The translations under genes and the position numbers were made by a program. 64,000 nucleotides of DNA from Desmodus rotundus (Eukaryota > Chordata > Mammalia > Chiroptera > Phyllostomidae): NCBI RefSeq assembly GCF_022682495.2, contig NC_071396.1:57677159-57741158 (forward strand), read 5' to 3'. This document shows, in pieces, positions 22,280 to 35,512 of the stretch (the stretch's first letter is position 1; each line of letters starts with the position of its first letter). The notes beneath the pieces were generated by a model. It worked only from the letters and a program-made list of their open reading frames with translations, made no database searches and was not told where the DNA came from.

Positions 22280-22370
22280 ATCTTGTAAGTCAGTCTCTAA
22301 GCAAGGGAGGTGACCAACTAAAGTTACACAGCTGGTAACCAGTGGTCAGTGATTCAAATTCAGGCTTGGG
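22280..22370 (-). mobile_element. MIR fragment
   Basis: The stretch aaagttacacagctggtaac followed by a gattcaaattcaggc block is the MIR core in reverse. Confidence 0.6.
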
Positions 22371-22794
22371 GCTTTGTGAAGCCATCTATCTGCTGCAGGC
22401 CTGGGAGTTTGTCTATGGGCCTGGCCACCCAAGGGCTCTGCTGTTTCTCTCTGGGGGCAATGCTGTGGGTATGGGCATGGGGCTGAAGTTGCCTTTGAGT
22501 GAGAAGAAGATGGCAAAAGGCATGGGTGTGGCATGGCTAGGGACCACCCCAATTCTGGCAGTGTGGGGTGGGCACTGGTATGCTCTGGGTCCTAATGGTG
22601 GGTGGATGGGTGAACCAATGGCCTCGGCTGCTGCCTAGATAGATGCCGCAAGTGGCTAAATCAAAGCGAGGAGATCTGCATAAAGTAGAGGATGTCTTGC
22701 ATGAAGTAGGCCCAACCCACCCTGCCCCAAAGGTGGGCATCAGCCAGTTCTCAGTAATCACAAAAAGAGGACCAGCAGTAATCCCAGCTAACAT

Positions 22795-22940
22795 TGACGA
22801 TACCTTCACCATATGCCAGGCCCTGTTTAAAGAGCTCCTGTACAACAGCGCTCCTCAATTCCACAACTACTCCCTGGGATGACTACTTATACACAAGGAA
22901 ACTGAGGCACACAGGAATGACCTGGCAGGCAGAGTGAAAA
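22795..22940 (-). mobile_element. MIR fragment
   Basis: It contains atgccaggccctgtttaaag and acaaggaaactgaggcacac, both typical of MIR read in reverse. Confidence 0.6.
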
Positions 22941-23169
22941 CTCATTGGTTTCACAGCTGGACTCCCCTCTGCTCTACCACAGCCTGGCAACCTCAGGTTC
23001 TGGTTCTGACCCCACATGACCTCTGTCACAGGTGTACATGAGCTCACTTCTCTAACTGACTGTGGCTCTCTGAGGGCGGAGGCTAGATCCCACAGTCTAC
23101 CATAAGACCTGGCCCAGGAAGGATCAAAAAAGTACTTTTTCCTCAACTCCCATGAAGAGGGCACACCAT

Positions 23170-23260
23170 CTACTCCATCATTAGAGATGGAAACTGAAGC
23201 CTAGAGATACAAAATGACTCTCCCAAGGTCACAGAGTTACTGGCAGAGAAGTGATCACAT
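23170..23260 (-). mobile_element. MIR fragment
   Basis: It contains gatggaaactgaagcctaga followed by cccaaggtcacagagttact, the MIR core in reverse. Confidence 0.65.
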
Positions 23261-23401
23261 GTCCTCATTACCACATGGAAGAACCCAAGTTCTTTTCCAG
23301 GCAGCTAGAGGAAAGGAGCTATCTCTCCTCTTAGACAGCACTGCACAGTGCTACCTTTGTGCCTGGTTGATGGTTAGCCCAACTCTGCTAGCAAAGCACA
23401 A

Positions 23402-23505
23402 ATGTACACACATACCAATGCACATTCATACACACCTAAGCACATACAGCATGTGCATGCACACACATGCATGAGCATGTGTTCAAACACACATATGTGC
23501 ACACA
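23402..23505 (+). repeat. Degenerate CA/TG-rich microsatellite
   Basis: About 100 bases are made of CACA, CATA and TGTG dinucleotide mixtures. No pure array remains. Confidence 0.75.
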
Positions 23506-23964
23506 AGTCTCTGGAACAAGAGATCTCCTAGAGGGCAGGGGCCATGCATTCAGTAGGCTCTGTTCAGATCCTGGAACACAGTGGCCACTGAGTCAGTCTT
23601 AATTACTACAGGAGAGGAACCAGGCCTCAGTGAGAGCTTGCAGGCAGGGGATAGGCAAGGGATGGGTGATGTGGTGCTGGTGGAGCTCTGAGCCCATGGT
23701 CTTGTCTAAATGCTAGGCCATGTGACACGGTAGCCTTACTGTCCCGATCTGAGATCTGCTTTCCCCCTTGGTCAGGATGAGGGATCATGGGAGTAAGATA
23801 TGCAGCAGGCTCTCCTTCCAGGAGGCAGCTGCTATTCCTGGGCTCTCCTCTCCTGCAGTTGCCTCACCCCTCCATGGACAGCCCCCAGGGTAGGCTGCGA
23901 AGGAGGGCATAACTCTTGGTGGCCTCCATGGAGACTGTCCCCACCACCAAGGAAGCAGAATTTT

Positions 23965-24165
23965 AATACTCCAAACACTCCTTAAAGTGCATACACTCTT
24001 AAAGAGCAGTTAATTTTCAATTAAAATACCTAGAGAAGAGACTAAGATAACTGGTTTAAAGGTAGAGCTTACTGACAATAAAAATCTTTTTCATATTGCT
24101 TTTCTTAAAGAAAATTCCATATATTAAAAATGTCACTTTCATGACTGGGGAAAATCCTCATCCGG
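23965..24165. other. AT-rich unique block in EEFSEC intron
   Basis: This AT-rich stretch has no recognisable repeat and lies in GC-richer surroundings. A conserved noncoding element is possible but cannot be tested here. Confidence 0.3.
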
Positions 24166-25187
24166 AATAATGAAGGCAAACAAAGGCCTAGGAGCAATCA
24201 TCTTCCAGGGTCTATATGGGGTATCCTGAGTACTATATCAGCCCCGTTTCTGGAGTCGGGGAGAGCAATGGGCAGGGCAGAAGCTGGCTGTCCTCTCCAG
24301 CTGACAGGGAAGGGCAGGTGGCAAGCTTCAGTCCCTATCCATGCTTTTGACAGCTATAATCTCCCATGGTTTACCTCCTCCCTGGCTACGGCTGGGGTGA
24401 GTACAGGCCGCTCATCCCTCCACACAGGCACGTAGACTGTGTACACATGCACAGCCCCTCAGAGGATTATGTCAGGCTTGGGCCCAGGGAGACTGGTGTG
24501 TGCGTGGGGTTGACCCACTCACTTGGCATGCTGGCCCCCTCCCCATCAACACCCAGCATGCCCTCTGAGACCTGCTGTACTGTTTTTGTACACATACAGG
24601 GTCCAATTGACAGCCTTCTGTTGTGTGTCCAATGGGCCTCAGGCCTGGGCTGGCTCTCTGCTCCTTAGCCTTCATGCTCATGTTACCATGTGGGTCCCCA
24701 GTGCCCAGCACAGAGCCTGGCAGAGGGTGGCATCACTGTCTCCTCCACACATCCTGGTGCTTCTCTCCCTGCACTTTGCATTTTAATTTCCTGTTGGCTC
24801 ATCATCCGCTGACTGCCACTAGCCCTGGGGCTCTCTGTAAGCATGACGGGGACAGAGTGCCTTTCCCAGGCTCAGTGCTATTTCATGAGGTGCTGATGGG
24901 CTGGCATGGACCATTGCTCACTGGTGTGTGTGTCTTCCTTCTTCCAAAACACTGTCTGTGGCTCTTTCCTAGGCAGAATTTAATGTCTTTGTGGCCACAG
25001 ACTAACTTTTTACCGTGGCTTGGTGGGGCTATTTTATTGGGTTGGCCAAAAAGTTTGTTTGGTTTTGTTCATAAGATAGCTCTACTAGTGCTTAGTTGTT
25101 TTTAACTTCATTTGAAACAGTTTTATTGGATTGTATTGTGACAGCTGTCGTATCAATGCACGTTTAAAAAACAAACAACTTATCAAG

Positions 25188-25400
25188 CCCTGGCTGGTTT
25201 GGCTTAGTGGATTGAGTGCCAGCCTGCGAACCAAAGCGTCGCTGGTATGATTCCCAGTTAGGGCACATGTGTGGATTGTGGGCCAGGTCCCCAGTAGGGG
25301 GCATGTGAGGGGCAACCATACATTGATGTTTCTCTCCCTCTCTCTCTCCCTTTTCCTCTCTCTAAAAATAAATAAAATCTTTAAAAAAAAAAAAAAAAAG
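25188..25400 (+). mobile_element. VES SINE inside the mariner
   Basis: The head is ccctggctggtttggcttag, and it has a CT-rich body (ctctccctctctctctccc) and an 18-base A tail ending at 25399. It splits the mariner 5' leader upstream of the transposase start, so it is younger than the mariner. I found no clear target duplication. Confidence 0.9.
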
Positions 25401-25475
25401 GTGTTCACCTAGATGCACAGAAACAAAAAAAAATTATCAGGATTGAATTTTTGTGCAGCCATTTTAATATTGAAG

Positions 25476-25823
25476 ATGGAAGAAAATATGCAAAACTTTC
25501 AGCCAATTATGCTTTATTATTTCAAGAAAGGTAAAAATGCAACTGAAATGCAAAAAAAGATTTGTGCAGTGTATGTAGAAAATGCTGTGACTGACAAAAA
25601 GTGTCAAAAGTGGTTTGCCAAGTTTTGTGCTGGAGATTTCTCACTGGACGTAGCTCCACAGTCGGGTAGACCAGTTAAAGTTGACAGCGATCAAATCGGG
25701 ACATTAATTGAGAACAATCAACGTTATACCATGTGGGAGATAGCCGTTCTACTCAAAGTATCCAAATCAATAAAGTTATTGGTGCAATGTAAAAATCTGT
25801 CTTTTATTTTACAGAAAAACTAA
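25476..25823 (+). pseudogene. Mariner transposase N-terminal remnant
   Basis: The frame from the ATG at 25476 encodes about 99 residues of the DNA-binding region of a mariner transposase. It has the first helix-turn-helix, the QKWFAKFCAGDFSLD block, the GRP linker (SGRPVKVDSDQ) and part of the second helix-turn-helix (TMWEIAVLLKVSKS). Near 25773 it jumps into the 3' terminal region, so all catalytic aspartates are gone. The short remaining tail is chance coding. Confidence 0.85.
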
Positions 25824-26099
25824 ATGGATTTCTTACCAACCCAATACATTGGGGAGGGCTGCCCTAGCATCTGGGGGAGTGTGCAGTCCTCAGCTTGGGA
25901 GTACTTCCAACCAGGTGTCTGGCTGCGCTCAGGAGCCTGGGCTCCATTGGAGTGACTGGCCCAGGGTGGGGAATGCACCAAGAATAGTGCTGAGCTGTCT
26001 ATGGTGTCTCTGTGCCAGGCCCATTTTCTAGGCCCAGCCTTGCACCACAGCCAACAATGTAAAGATCACAGGGTCATGAGCTCCCAATGCTGCTGGGTA

Positions 26100-26235
26100 C
26101 TTGCATGGACCCCAGAACCTCAGTTCCTATATCTGAAATGGGCCAAACAACACCCCTGCTCTGGCAGGAAGTGGGAAACAGCCCTTCAGAGAGGCAGTAA
26201 GTGAATATACAACAGACCCCTGCAGAGAGCCTGGC
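26100..26235 (+). mobile_element. MIR fragment
   Basis: It holds cctcagttcctatatctgaa and a later gagagcctggcacaggg block, as in MIR sense orientation. Confidence 0.5.
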
Positions 26236-27154
26236 ACAGGGAGAGACTCTGGAGATGGTCTCTGCCTTCCCCAGCCCTGGAAACAATGCCTTTGTCCTTT
26301 CTGCTTTTGCAATTTAAGTTTGTGGTGGCCTTAATGTCAGGTGTCTGCACTACTGGTACTGAGGAGTGAGCTGCTACAAACTGCCCTATGCACACAGAAG
26401 AGTGGCTGTACATGTGTGGTCTTTTGTGGGTGTCAGAGCAGGGGCTAGGGAAGGCCAAAGCTAGGCTCAGAGAAAGCCCTCATCCTCTGAAGACCATGAC
26501 AGGCCAAAAGAAACCTGGGGGACTGAGAGACAGCAAACACTGGCAGAGCCCCAGGGAGAGGGGCTACACCCACCAGACCTTTCTCTGATGATGGCACACC
26601 CCACTCCCCCAAAACCAGGATGGCTCACACGGAGCTTTGCAGACAGTGAGACTGGGGCAAACCCTTGGAGTATCTTGTGTGTCAGGCAGGTCACCTCTCT
26701 TGCCCTTGAAAGACCTGTCAGGTGGGCACAGGAGTAGTCACCAGTCTAGTTGCACACGTGTGTGGGTGGTGGGGGTGGTGATTGATGAACAGCATCCCAT
26801 GGGGACTTGGAGAGCCTCCATTACCCTGCCCAGCTCTGTGCAAAGCCCATGGCTACACTATCTGGGGGTATGGGAGTAGGTGAGGGCTGCAGGGTGGTAG
26901 GCAGCTGGCTTAGCATCTCAAGGTTAGAGGCACCTTTGGGGTTTAGCTGGGGAGGCCATGCTAACCCAGAAGGGTCAGGGGCTCTTACACTTCTTGGGAA
27001 GATGGGAAGCTGGTGCTGCAAGGAGATCTCCACAGTTCGGGTTTGGAGATGATTTCATTTCTGGACTTTTGGAAGCAGTAAGCATACCGATAGTCACTGT
27101 CTTCAGAGATCAAGACTTCAGATGCTTGCCCAAGGCTGTGCAGTCTGTTCACTC

Positions 27155-27420
27155 ACTTACTTGATACTATTGACTGAGCCCCTACTTTGTGTACAGCTCT
27201 GCACGAGGTGCTGGGGCCATGGAGCCTGCCTGGCAGAGCTTCCATGCCAGTGAGGGACAGGCCATTCAACCAAGTCCGAGTGTCAATGTCAGTGTTGGCA
27301 GCGCTTGGCAGGGGCTCAGGAAGCTTTGATTCTTCACAGACGGTGGCCAGGGAAGGCCATGCTGCTGAGATAGCATTTGAACAGAGGCTTGGAGAGGCGT
27401 GGGGGAGCCTCAGGAAAGAG
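27155..27420 (+). mobile_element. Ancient interspersed repeat, family not assigned
   Basis: It has the motif series ttgactgagcccctactttg, ggtgctggggccatggagcc and a later cagggaaggccatgctgctg, which recurs in diverged form across mammalian genomes. Confidence 0.45.
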
Positions 27421-28599
27421 CACGCATGTACCCATGGGTGTGCACATGCATTCCTGTGTGGTATAGAAGACTTAGAGGAGGGGTGGGTCTGAGGCCTGTT
27501 GGCATGGCCCCCTGGGTACTGAAGGGATCAAGGGTGGCAGGGGAGACTGCGGTGGGCATGGGTGCAGGGCAGACATGGAGCATGGGTGGAGGGTAAAGCT
27601 AGGCTTTTAGACTGCTCCAGTGTGCCACATTTCCAGAGGTGCTGAGCCCAAGTGAACTCATATTCTGGCTAGGTTTCTCAATTTGACAGAAGTTTCCACA
27701 TGCTGCTCCTCCTTCTCTGGTGGTCAAAGCTCTAACCCCTCTAGAGACAGGGGAACCAAAGATCCTAGAGGTCTTTCTGTATCTGAGATGAGTGACAAGG
27801 AAGGCTTTGTACCACTGTTCCAATCCTGTCTCTCCCACCCACATTCTGGACCACAGGGTCAAGTTAAGAGTACTCAGGTACAGACAGGCTGCTCCCCTCA
27901 CCTCAGCCCAAGCCTGGCTGCAGTTTTCCCTACATGCACACACACCACAGGCTCTACTCTGTTTTGTCCTTGGCCCTGTCTCTTCTTCTTCCTGCCCCTC
28001 CCCCATCTCACACCTATTTCTCCTACAATGCTTGTGCAAATGCCAACTCCTCTACAGAATAAACATTTGCTGAATAAATAAGTGAAGAACGAATGGAAAA
28101 ATGTTAGAAGCCTCTATGCCACTGCACAGAGCCATACATTTGAACCCAGAATGGTCCACCCCACTAATTTATTGGGCATCAGTTCAGGACCCTACATGGA
28201 ACAACCCCTCTAAGTCTCACAATCTTATCTTCATCATGGTCTTCAATTGTCAAGATACTATAAATTATATTTGGAGTTCTCCGAGGAGGCAGGAAAGCCC
28301 CCACTACATTTTCATAAGGGAAAACACTTTCCTAAGACATGGACAACTATAATGATGCAAAAAAATTTCAGGATCAGTGCCTTCTATTATTCAGTTATCT
28401 GGGAGGCAGTATACCTATTGTACCTGGCTTCCCTGCCTCTAACACCAAACTCCAATTTGACAGCACCTTGCTTGTAACCCACCGACTCAGCCACATTACG
28501 CATTCAACTCCCAGCTTTGTCTATTTGAACAGCAGTCTGCCCGCCAATGTGGAAAAGAGGGTGGGACTGGATCCATGGTGTAGGCCCAACATGGTGCTC

Positions 28600-28730
28600 T
28601 CTAGACAGACAGCTCACCTCTTTCTCTCATCTGTGGAATGGGTACAATCTCTATCACAGTCGGTCAATATGAAGATCCATGCCAGACAAGAGGCATGGCA
28701 TGTAAGAGAAGCTCCACAAGTACCTGACCT
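28600..28730 (+). mobile_element. MIR fragment
   Basis: It contains tctcatctgtggaatgggta and a following tacc-tail typical of MIR. Confidence 0.5.
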
Positions 28731-29744
28731 TTTTTCCTCTCTGTTGGCCCTGATGACAAAAGTGGTGGCTCTGAGAAATGCCTGGTCAGAGTTGTCATTT
28801 CCCAATGACACTCGGGTCAGTTCATAAGTGACCAGCGGGCCTTCCCCAGAGGCTCTAGACTCAGGAAACTAATAGAGCTCACTGTAACAATAAGATGCTG
28901 TATGTGAAGTGTTGACCCTGAACCTGCCTGGCATATGGGGAGCCTTCCCCAAATATTGGTGGTCATCATCATTACTCGGGTTGGTGGCTATTACTTCAGG
29001 TGCTCTATGTGGTACTTCTGGCTGCCCTACCAGCTCATAGTGTGGGTGGTGCCTGTGGGCCCAGTGTTGGCCACCACAGGTGACTTAGTCCACACACGCC
29101 CCAGGCCCGAGCTCAGCTCAGACCATGACAGACAGTCCAGCCAGAAGATGGGACTGTCAGGGCTAATCCAGTGCTCCCTTCTCCTGAGGCCAAGCATACT
29201 ATGTTCCCTTTCAGGGTGGGTCCCTGAAATCAGTATGTTAAATCAACACCTAAAAGCCCTCCCCATTTTCCTGTAATGGACCATGTTTATGAGCTGGGCC
29301 TCCTGCAACCAGGGGGCCAAACCCCTTATAGTAGTGTGGGGTCAGTTCTCAACTGCCCAGCAGGCCTTCCCCAGGGGCATGGTTTTGCCACTGACCATCA
29401 TGAGGTTCAGGATAGCCATGTGAGCTTTCTGGGCTGGCTCCTCATCTACAAACTGAAGCTAATAGAATATTTGTGTTCCAGGTGGCTGGGAGGGTGCTGG
29501 GCAGAACCAGATGGGGAATGCTGCCTGTCCATCTCCCACAAAGTACCTGTCAGAGTAAAGGACAGATTCATTTTCACATCTCTCCTGGATGGTGAGGTCC
29601 TTGGGCAACTGTCAGGGTGGCACTAAGTCCTTTCACTGCCCAATCCCTGTGGTCCCTCTGTAGATCCTAGCCCCAGATTCCTCCTTCAGTGGCTGTCCCT
29701 ACAACTCTAGTCAATGGACACAGTGAATGGCCTCTGATCCTGTC

Positions 29745-29900
29745 TCTTGCTGGTTCTCCTTGCCCAGAAAGCCTTCTATAGTCTCTCTACCCAGCTGACT
29801 TGTCCTTTAAATGCCAGCTCAAGCTGATCTCCCTGTCCTGGGATAGTCCCACTGTGTGTGACAGAACCATGGGCTCCTGAGGCTTCTGACCCTGTACAAC
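29745..29900 (+). mobile_element. L2 fragment
   Basis: The ctttaaatgccagctcaagc segment followed by a 'tccctgtcctgggatagtcc' block resembles the L2 3' half. Confidence 0.5.
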
Positions 29901-31049
29901 ATGAGGAAGGGAGGAGTGTAGGCAGTCCCTCCAGCTCAATGCCCAGGAAGAGAGAGAGAGGTCAGGTCAACTAGGGAAAAGCCTGAAGCTTACATAGCAG
30001 GTCTGTAGCTTGAGTTCCCTCTGCTTTAATTAGAAAAGCAGGAGAATCCCCCCTCCACTTGATGTCTCCTAGACTGAGTTTCACAGAGCACCTGCCTAGG
30101 GCACAGGCACCTAGAAATGGTAGGGCTGGCCCACTCTCTGCTAGACACATTGGCTGCACCATGTGCAAATACATGGTCAATGAGGAGACAGCCTGAGAAG
30201 CCAGAGGGGAGGGACTGCAAGGCTGTTGAGAGACTATACTGGGGAGATGGGGCCCTTGCTTACCAGTGGTGCCATTAAATTCAGGGAGGCCTGGGCTAGG
30301 CTGGTCCCTTACCGAACTGTGAGCCTGTGGATGGGTGTTGGAGCAGGAAGGCAGCTGGCTGGCCTGGGCAGAGAGTCAGACCACGAGAATCTATAAAGGA
30401 CAATTTCAGAGCATTGACCTCTGGAAGCTCCTAGACAAGGGCAGATTGAGAGGATCCCAGAGAAGGGGGTATCAGAAAAAGCATCTCAAAGAGTGACATC
30501 ACATGCAGGGGGCTGGCTGAAGGCAGGGCCTATAAGCCAATAAGTGCAGACATGTGTATGTACAACTATGGTGGGGGCCCAGACCTTTCTGTGGCTCTCC
30601 CAAAGGAAGAGGAAAAAGCTCTGACTAGAAATAGTGGGAAGAAAAATGGAGCTCAGAAAAAGGACTTGCTTCCTTAGGTTGTGGTTCTGAGATGTGGGCT
30701 TGAAAGGACTCCATTGCCAAAGTAATGGCTGACTTAAAATGGACACCTGGTGGAGACAGAGTTGTGACTCTGGGGCTCTGGGCAGAACAATCTGGAAGCA
30801 GAATGGGCCTTGATAGGTGCTTGGTTGATCCCTCAGCATCTTTGTCCTGGGTCCCTGTACTATCCCTCAACCCACCCCCCCAAAAAAATATCCACTGCAG
30901 ACACCTAGGCCAAACCTGCCCCTCCTACCTGTGGATTAGTTCCAGGCTCCAGAATGGGCCTGCCAGCACCCCCAGAGCCCCAGTGGGCCTACTCTTAGCT
31001 TTAGACACACTGCTGGTGCCCACCTGATGTGCTCCATACTATCCCTCTG

Positions 31050-31245
31050 GCTCCTCCAGACACTTTCTAGAAAGTCCCACAGTCCTTCTTGGTCTGCATT
31101 TGCCTGCTTGCCCTTGTGGAGCTCCTTCTCTGGGCTGTGAGTTCCTTGAGGGGTGAAATTGGAAGGGACTTATTTCTTAGCCCCAGGCCCAAGCAGGGTT
31201 TGGCATATACCTTTACTCAACAAATGCTTAGTGAGCATGTTGATT
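31050..31245 (+). mobile_element. L2 3' end
   Basis: It reads through tgtgagttccttgaggggtg, a 'ttagccccaggcccaagcag' block and 'tactcaacaaatgcttagtg', the usual order of the L2 end. Confidence 0.65.
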
Positions 31246-31339
31246 TGGTCTCTATCCTCATGGGGCTTACAGCAGCAGATGCACCCAGTAATCTGTGAGT
31301 GAACAGAAAAGTAGCCAATGTCATCAGAAGCTAATAAGT

Positions 31340-31545
31340 ACATGTTCTCCTCTAAATGTGCTCTTATATTAATCCATTTAGACAACAACAATCTACTATG
31401 AGTAACTTCTGTTATTTCTTCCACTTTAGAAGAGAAAAAACTAAGGCCCAGAGAGGTGAAACCATTTACCCAAGAACATACAACTAAGTAAATGGTGGAG
31501 TTAGAATCCTGATTCATTTGGGCTTGTAAATTCAAGGTTTCACCA
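31340..31545 (-). mobile_element. MIR
   Basis: It contains ctaaggcccagagaggtgaa and a long MIR core in reverse, with aacatacaactaagtaaatg downstream. Confidence 0.7.
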
Positions 31546-31639
31546 TTGGGCAAAGTAACTCTCATGTGCAATGAAAGAAAGAGCAGATGCTATGAGTAAT
31601 AAGACAAGTGAGCTACTTACTGAGACAGGAAGACCAAGG

Positions 31640-31850
31640 AAGGTCCCTGGGTGAAGTTTAAAGCCAAGACCTGAAGGAGGTATACAAGGAAGCCATAGGA
31701 AAAGGGGATGGTGTTGTGGGCAGAGGGAATAGTGCATGCAAAGGTCCTGAGAAGGGAAAAAGTTGGAGTTTCTGAGGAAGTGAATTAAAGCTGGTGTATT
31801 GGGGGAGGGAGAGTGAGGAACTTGGCAGGGGGACCACTGCTCAGCCTGGA
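31640..31850 (+). mobile_element. Ancient interspersed repeat, family not assigned
   Basis: It shows the series agacctgaaggaggtataca, gcagagggaatagtgcatgc and aaaggtcctgagaaggg, seen in an old mammalian repeat together with the 27155 and 36770 copies. Confidence 0.45.
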
Positions 31851-34800
31851 GGTTGCAAGCCACGAGAAGCTACCAGGGGACAACATGGACCTCCGTGGAC
31901 TCTAAATGAATGAGTGAATAAATGCATTCTAGAAAGTTAGAGGAGAGAGCTGTGGAAATAAAGGTGAACAATATCATCTCCTAGATCGCTTCTTGGGGTC
32001 AACACCCCTGAAGCGTGCTGATCACTTCAAACTGCCTCTGGCTATCATTGTCAAAGGCTACCTGAGAAGTCCCACCCCATCCAGGGAGTCCAATAACTAT
32101 ACTAGTAGGTAGGTAGGTGGACTGTGGCCGAGTCCCTGAGGGAGGCCAGGCCTACGCAGTGGCAGCAGAAGCTGGGAAAGCTGGCAGCCTCGAGGTCTGG
32201 CAGGGGCCTGACAGGAAGCCATCTGAGATGCTGACCTGCCCAGTGGCTGAGGCTAGACTGGACTGGGTCAAGCTGTTGGACACAGTGCACAGGCTGAGAG
32301 TGCTGGGACCCACTGAGGCCTTGGGAGTGCTCTAGAGAGTGTAGGAGTATGGGGATGGGAAGGGAAAGTATAGAGGAATTCTGCCCTTGAGAAAGGTCAA
32401 GGGCATTGCTTATTGCCCCCAATGTGGTCCTTCAGTTGGGTGTTTCTGGCACTGAGAATAACAAGGAAGAAAGAACCTAAGAGTCTCCATCCAAATTCCA
32501 AATACCTCTGCAGTTTTGGGGGAGCCCAGGTCCTGGGGAAATAGTCTGGGTGGGCCTCTATCTGCATGGGCTGTGTTGATCCAGAGCCCCCTGCTCCAGA
32601 TCTGCCTCATTCCCACTATCTCCCAGTCCCTGATCTCATGCACCTACCTGAGCCTCCAAGTCTCTGCTTGTGACCTTCCCCATGCCCAGATGACTATCTA
32701 AGTGCTTCTCCCAATCCTGCAAATAGAAAAGTCCAGCCAAGACTAATTCTTCCAGGGAGTCATCTGTGCTGACTAGATGAGCCCCACAAGCAAAAATGGG
32801 GACTGCCAGAGAAGCCCATTGGACAGGTAGGTGCTGCCTGGGCTTCCCTTGCATGGATCAACACTGAACTGCCTTTTACTGGTTGGACACCTCAGGCAGG
32901 AATGTTTCCTGACTCTCAGAGCCTCCACAGCCACATCCTTGGAATGAGGACAATGGTGCCTGCCATGTGGACAGGAAAGGATAAGTGGGATGGGAGCACC
33001 TAGCAGGAGCTGTCCCAGCCTTACTCAGCAGAGAGGGTTTTTGATGGTGTTGGAATGGCTCTGTCTGGCCTGGACTGTGGTCTGGGTCTGGTGTCAAGCA
33101 GAAGTGACTCAGGCTGTCCTCCTGTCCCATTATGGAGGTGAAACAAGGAGAAACCAGTGACCGTCTCAAATTCCAGGCTGGCATTTGGTTTCCTCAGCTG
33201 GGAGATATGATGGTCAACATGTCTTGCCACATAGCACCTTTATTTCAGTCACTTTAAAGAGGACTTTTGCTTTTTTTCATTAAAAAATAGCCAGAATAGT
33301 GAGAATTGCCAGGACATGTGGATATTTTTACCCAAGGAAAACTCGTGTACGTGGGGTAAAGGGTAAGAGGTGCTGCCTTTTTCCTAAGTTAACTGGATCC
33401 TGAACCAAACCACTCCCAGTGCCCATGGCTCCATGGCAAGGTCTGGTGTCAGAGGAAATAAATGTACCTAGGACAGTGCTAGAACCACTTATGATCCCGG
33501 GGCCAAGCACCTATCCCCTCAATATCTGATTCACTTGCCTGAGACCTGTGATAGTTCATAGACACACTGAGCACTGGGAAGCATAGGCCCCAGATGCTGG
33601 GGAGGGTAGACGCCAGGTCTTGGAGGAAATGAGCATCCAGTGGTCCCAGAACCACACACAGCCTCACCTGGGTCTGCCTGCCAGGACTCACTGCCCACAG
33701 TCTCACATAAACTTCACTTCCTTCATTAAATCAGTTGTGTCACTTGTCATTGCACAGCCCCTCCTGCCTGTCTCAGCTGACACCAGGTCCCAAATGCAGC
33801 TGCCCACATGGCTGGGGGAAGAGAAGTGTGTTTGGAAACTGCAGGGGACTGAATGGCAGTGACTGACAGCTCACTCATTTGTGGGGATGAATTCAGAATG
33901 AATAGAGCATCCTGTGTTTCATGAGAACTAGAAATCTGGCTCATATGTCATCCCTTCTCTCCCTGATCTAAAATTTCACCTGGCTAGAATCCCTCTTTAC
34001 CCATCAAAATTCTTAGATGACCCACTCATAACTTCCTAAATCTCTTCTCAGCATCACTATTTTTTTGCCATTCCCATTGCCACCAGCTCTATTACTTACT
34101 AAATATTTCTTTAAACCAACTCATTAGTTCAACTAGAAAACATTATATGATACCGAAAGCTGACAATCAGGATACCTTGTCACCCACAAAATACATGTTA
34201 AAAATAGATATGTAAGTAGGAACTTGTGTACCACTTTGAACCTCTTGGATTCTCCCAGGAGGATCTAAGTAGTGTGCTGCCAAAATTGTCTCCTGGGCAT
34301 TCCTTCCTTAGCAGGTTCTCAGACCAGACTGCCTGTTGGGTGACATTTCCCAGGCCACGGGACAGAGTAGGGGATGCTGGGCTCAATGCCAGCCTCAGAG
34401 CCTACCTGTAGCCTTGCACAAGGCTCTCCTGCTTGGTCAGTGACTTTGGTGGAAAGAGACTTAGAGTCAACGAGGCAGTGCATGTGAAACAGCCAGTGCA
34501 TGCACAGTCCACGGTAAACATTACTATTGTCGACTGATGGCAGGGCTTACTAAGTTTGTGGGAGGATACCCTGTAAACTCTATAGCTGCAGTCATAATCT
34601 GGCTGTCTATGACTCAGGTTAGGCCCCTAAAGATTCTTTAAAAATAGCAGATCAGTTGCCAACATTTAAAAATGTGAGCCTGCATTCCCGGGACTTGTGG
34701 CCTAAGGCAAGCATGGGCCACTCCTTCAGACCGGGCTTGGTCTCCAGGAACTGCTATCAGTGCTCCCCACTGTAGTTCCCCCCTAGGTCAACTCACCTAC

Positions 34801-35458
34801 ACTGCCAACTTGGCCCTGGTGGCATTCTAGTTTTCTGGGTCCAGCTAAAAGCTATAGAGCTATCATGTTATACGTCTGAGCTATGGAAGCCATTGATTGG
34901 CAGACCCTGGTGGGTGTCTGGTGAGCCTAGAAGAATCCAGAGTGCCTGCTCCACCTTGGGGTGGCCCAGGGAGATATCTGAAGAGGAGGAAGCTGGAGTG
35001 GGGCAGAGGAACCTAGGAGCTGTGCTCTGCCACCAGGTGCCCTTTCTCTGATTTCTGAGCACTATAGGGTTTGGAGAAGTCACAGTGGTAGGAAGGCGTT
35101 TGGTACTGCTCCTCCCCACATTCACACAAAACCTCAGGGTGCCCTGGGACCCTGCTTTGCTGCTGCTATTACTGTGAGGGCAATCCCGGGCAAACCCTGT
35201 ATCTTTATTTGTGTCCTCTGTAAAAGTGGATAGCAACACTACCTTCATCAGACCACCCCTCACCAGACTATGGGAGGAGAAGTAAGAAAATCCCCAGCGC
35301 ACTTGGTTCGGCAGGTACTCAGAAACACCACTGAAGGGGAAGAGGAAGCTCTACTACACACTGACCCCTCTGGAGACCCCTCTCCAGCCTTCACTGCATT
35401 CATGCACATGAGTGACAATACAGCTACCTCAGATCCTACACCCTCCCCAGCAACTGGT

Positions 35459-35512
35459 ACACATGTGCATGTGTGCATGCATGCATGCAGGTATGCACAT
35501 GTCTGTGCATGC
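35459..35512 (+). repeat. TGCA-rich microsatellite
   Basis: It is made of repeats of GTGCATGCATGCATGC type, with perfect self-complementary ATGCAT steps. Confidence 0.75.

Larger units (their letters stand above)
25037..25844 (+). mobile_element. Deleted mariner element carrying a SINE
   Basis: The left end ttgggttggccaaaaagttt and the right end, in reverse ttgggttggtaagaaatcca, are mariner-type inverted repeats. Both sides have TA (25035-25036 and 25845-25846), the mariner target. Without the 213-bp SINE inside it the element is about 595 bp, less than half of an autonomous mariner. The catalytic part of the transposase is missing. Confidence 0.88.
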
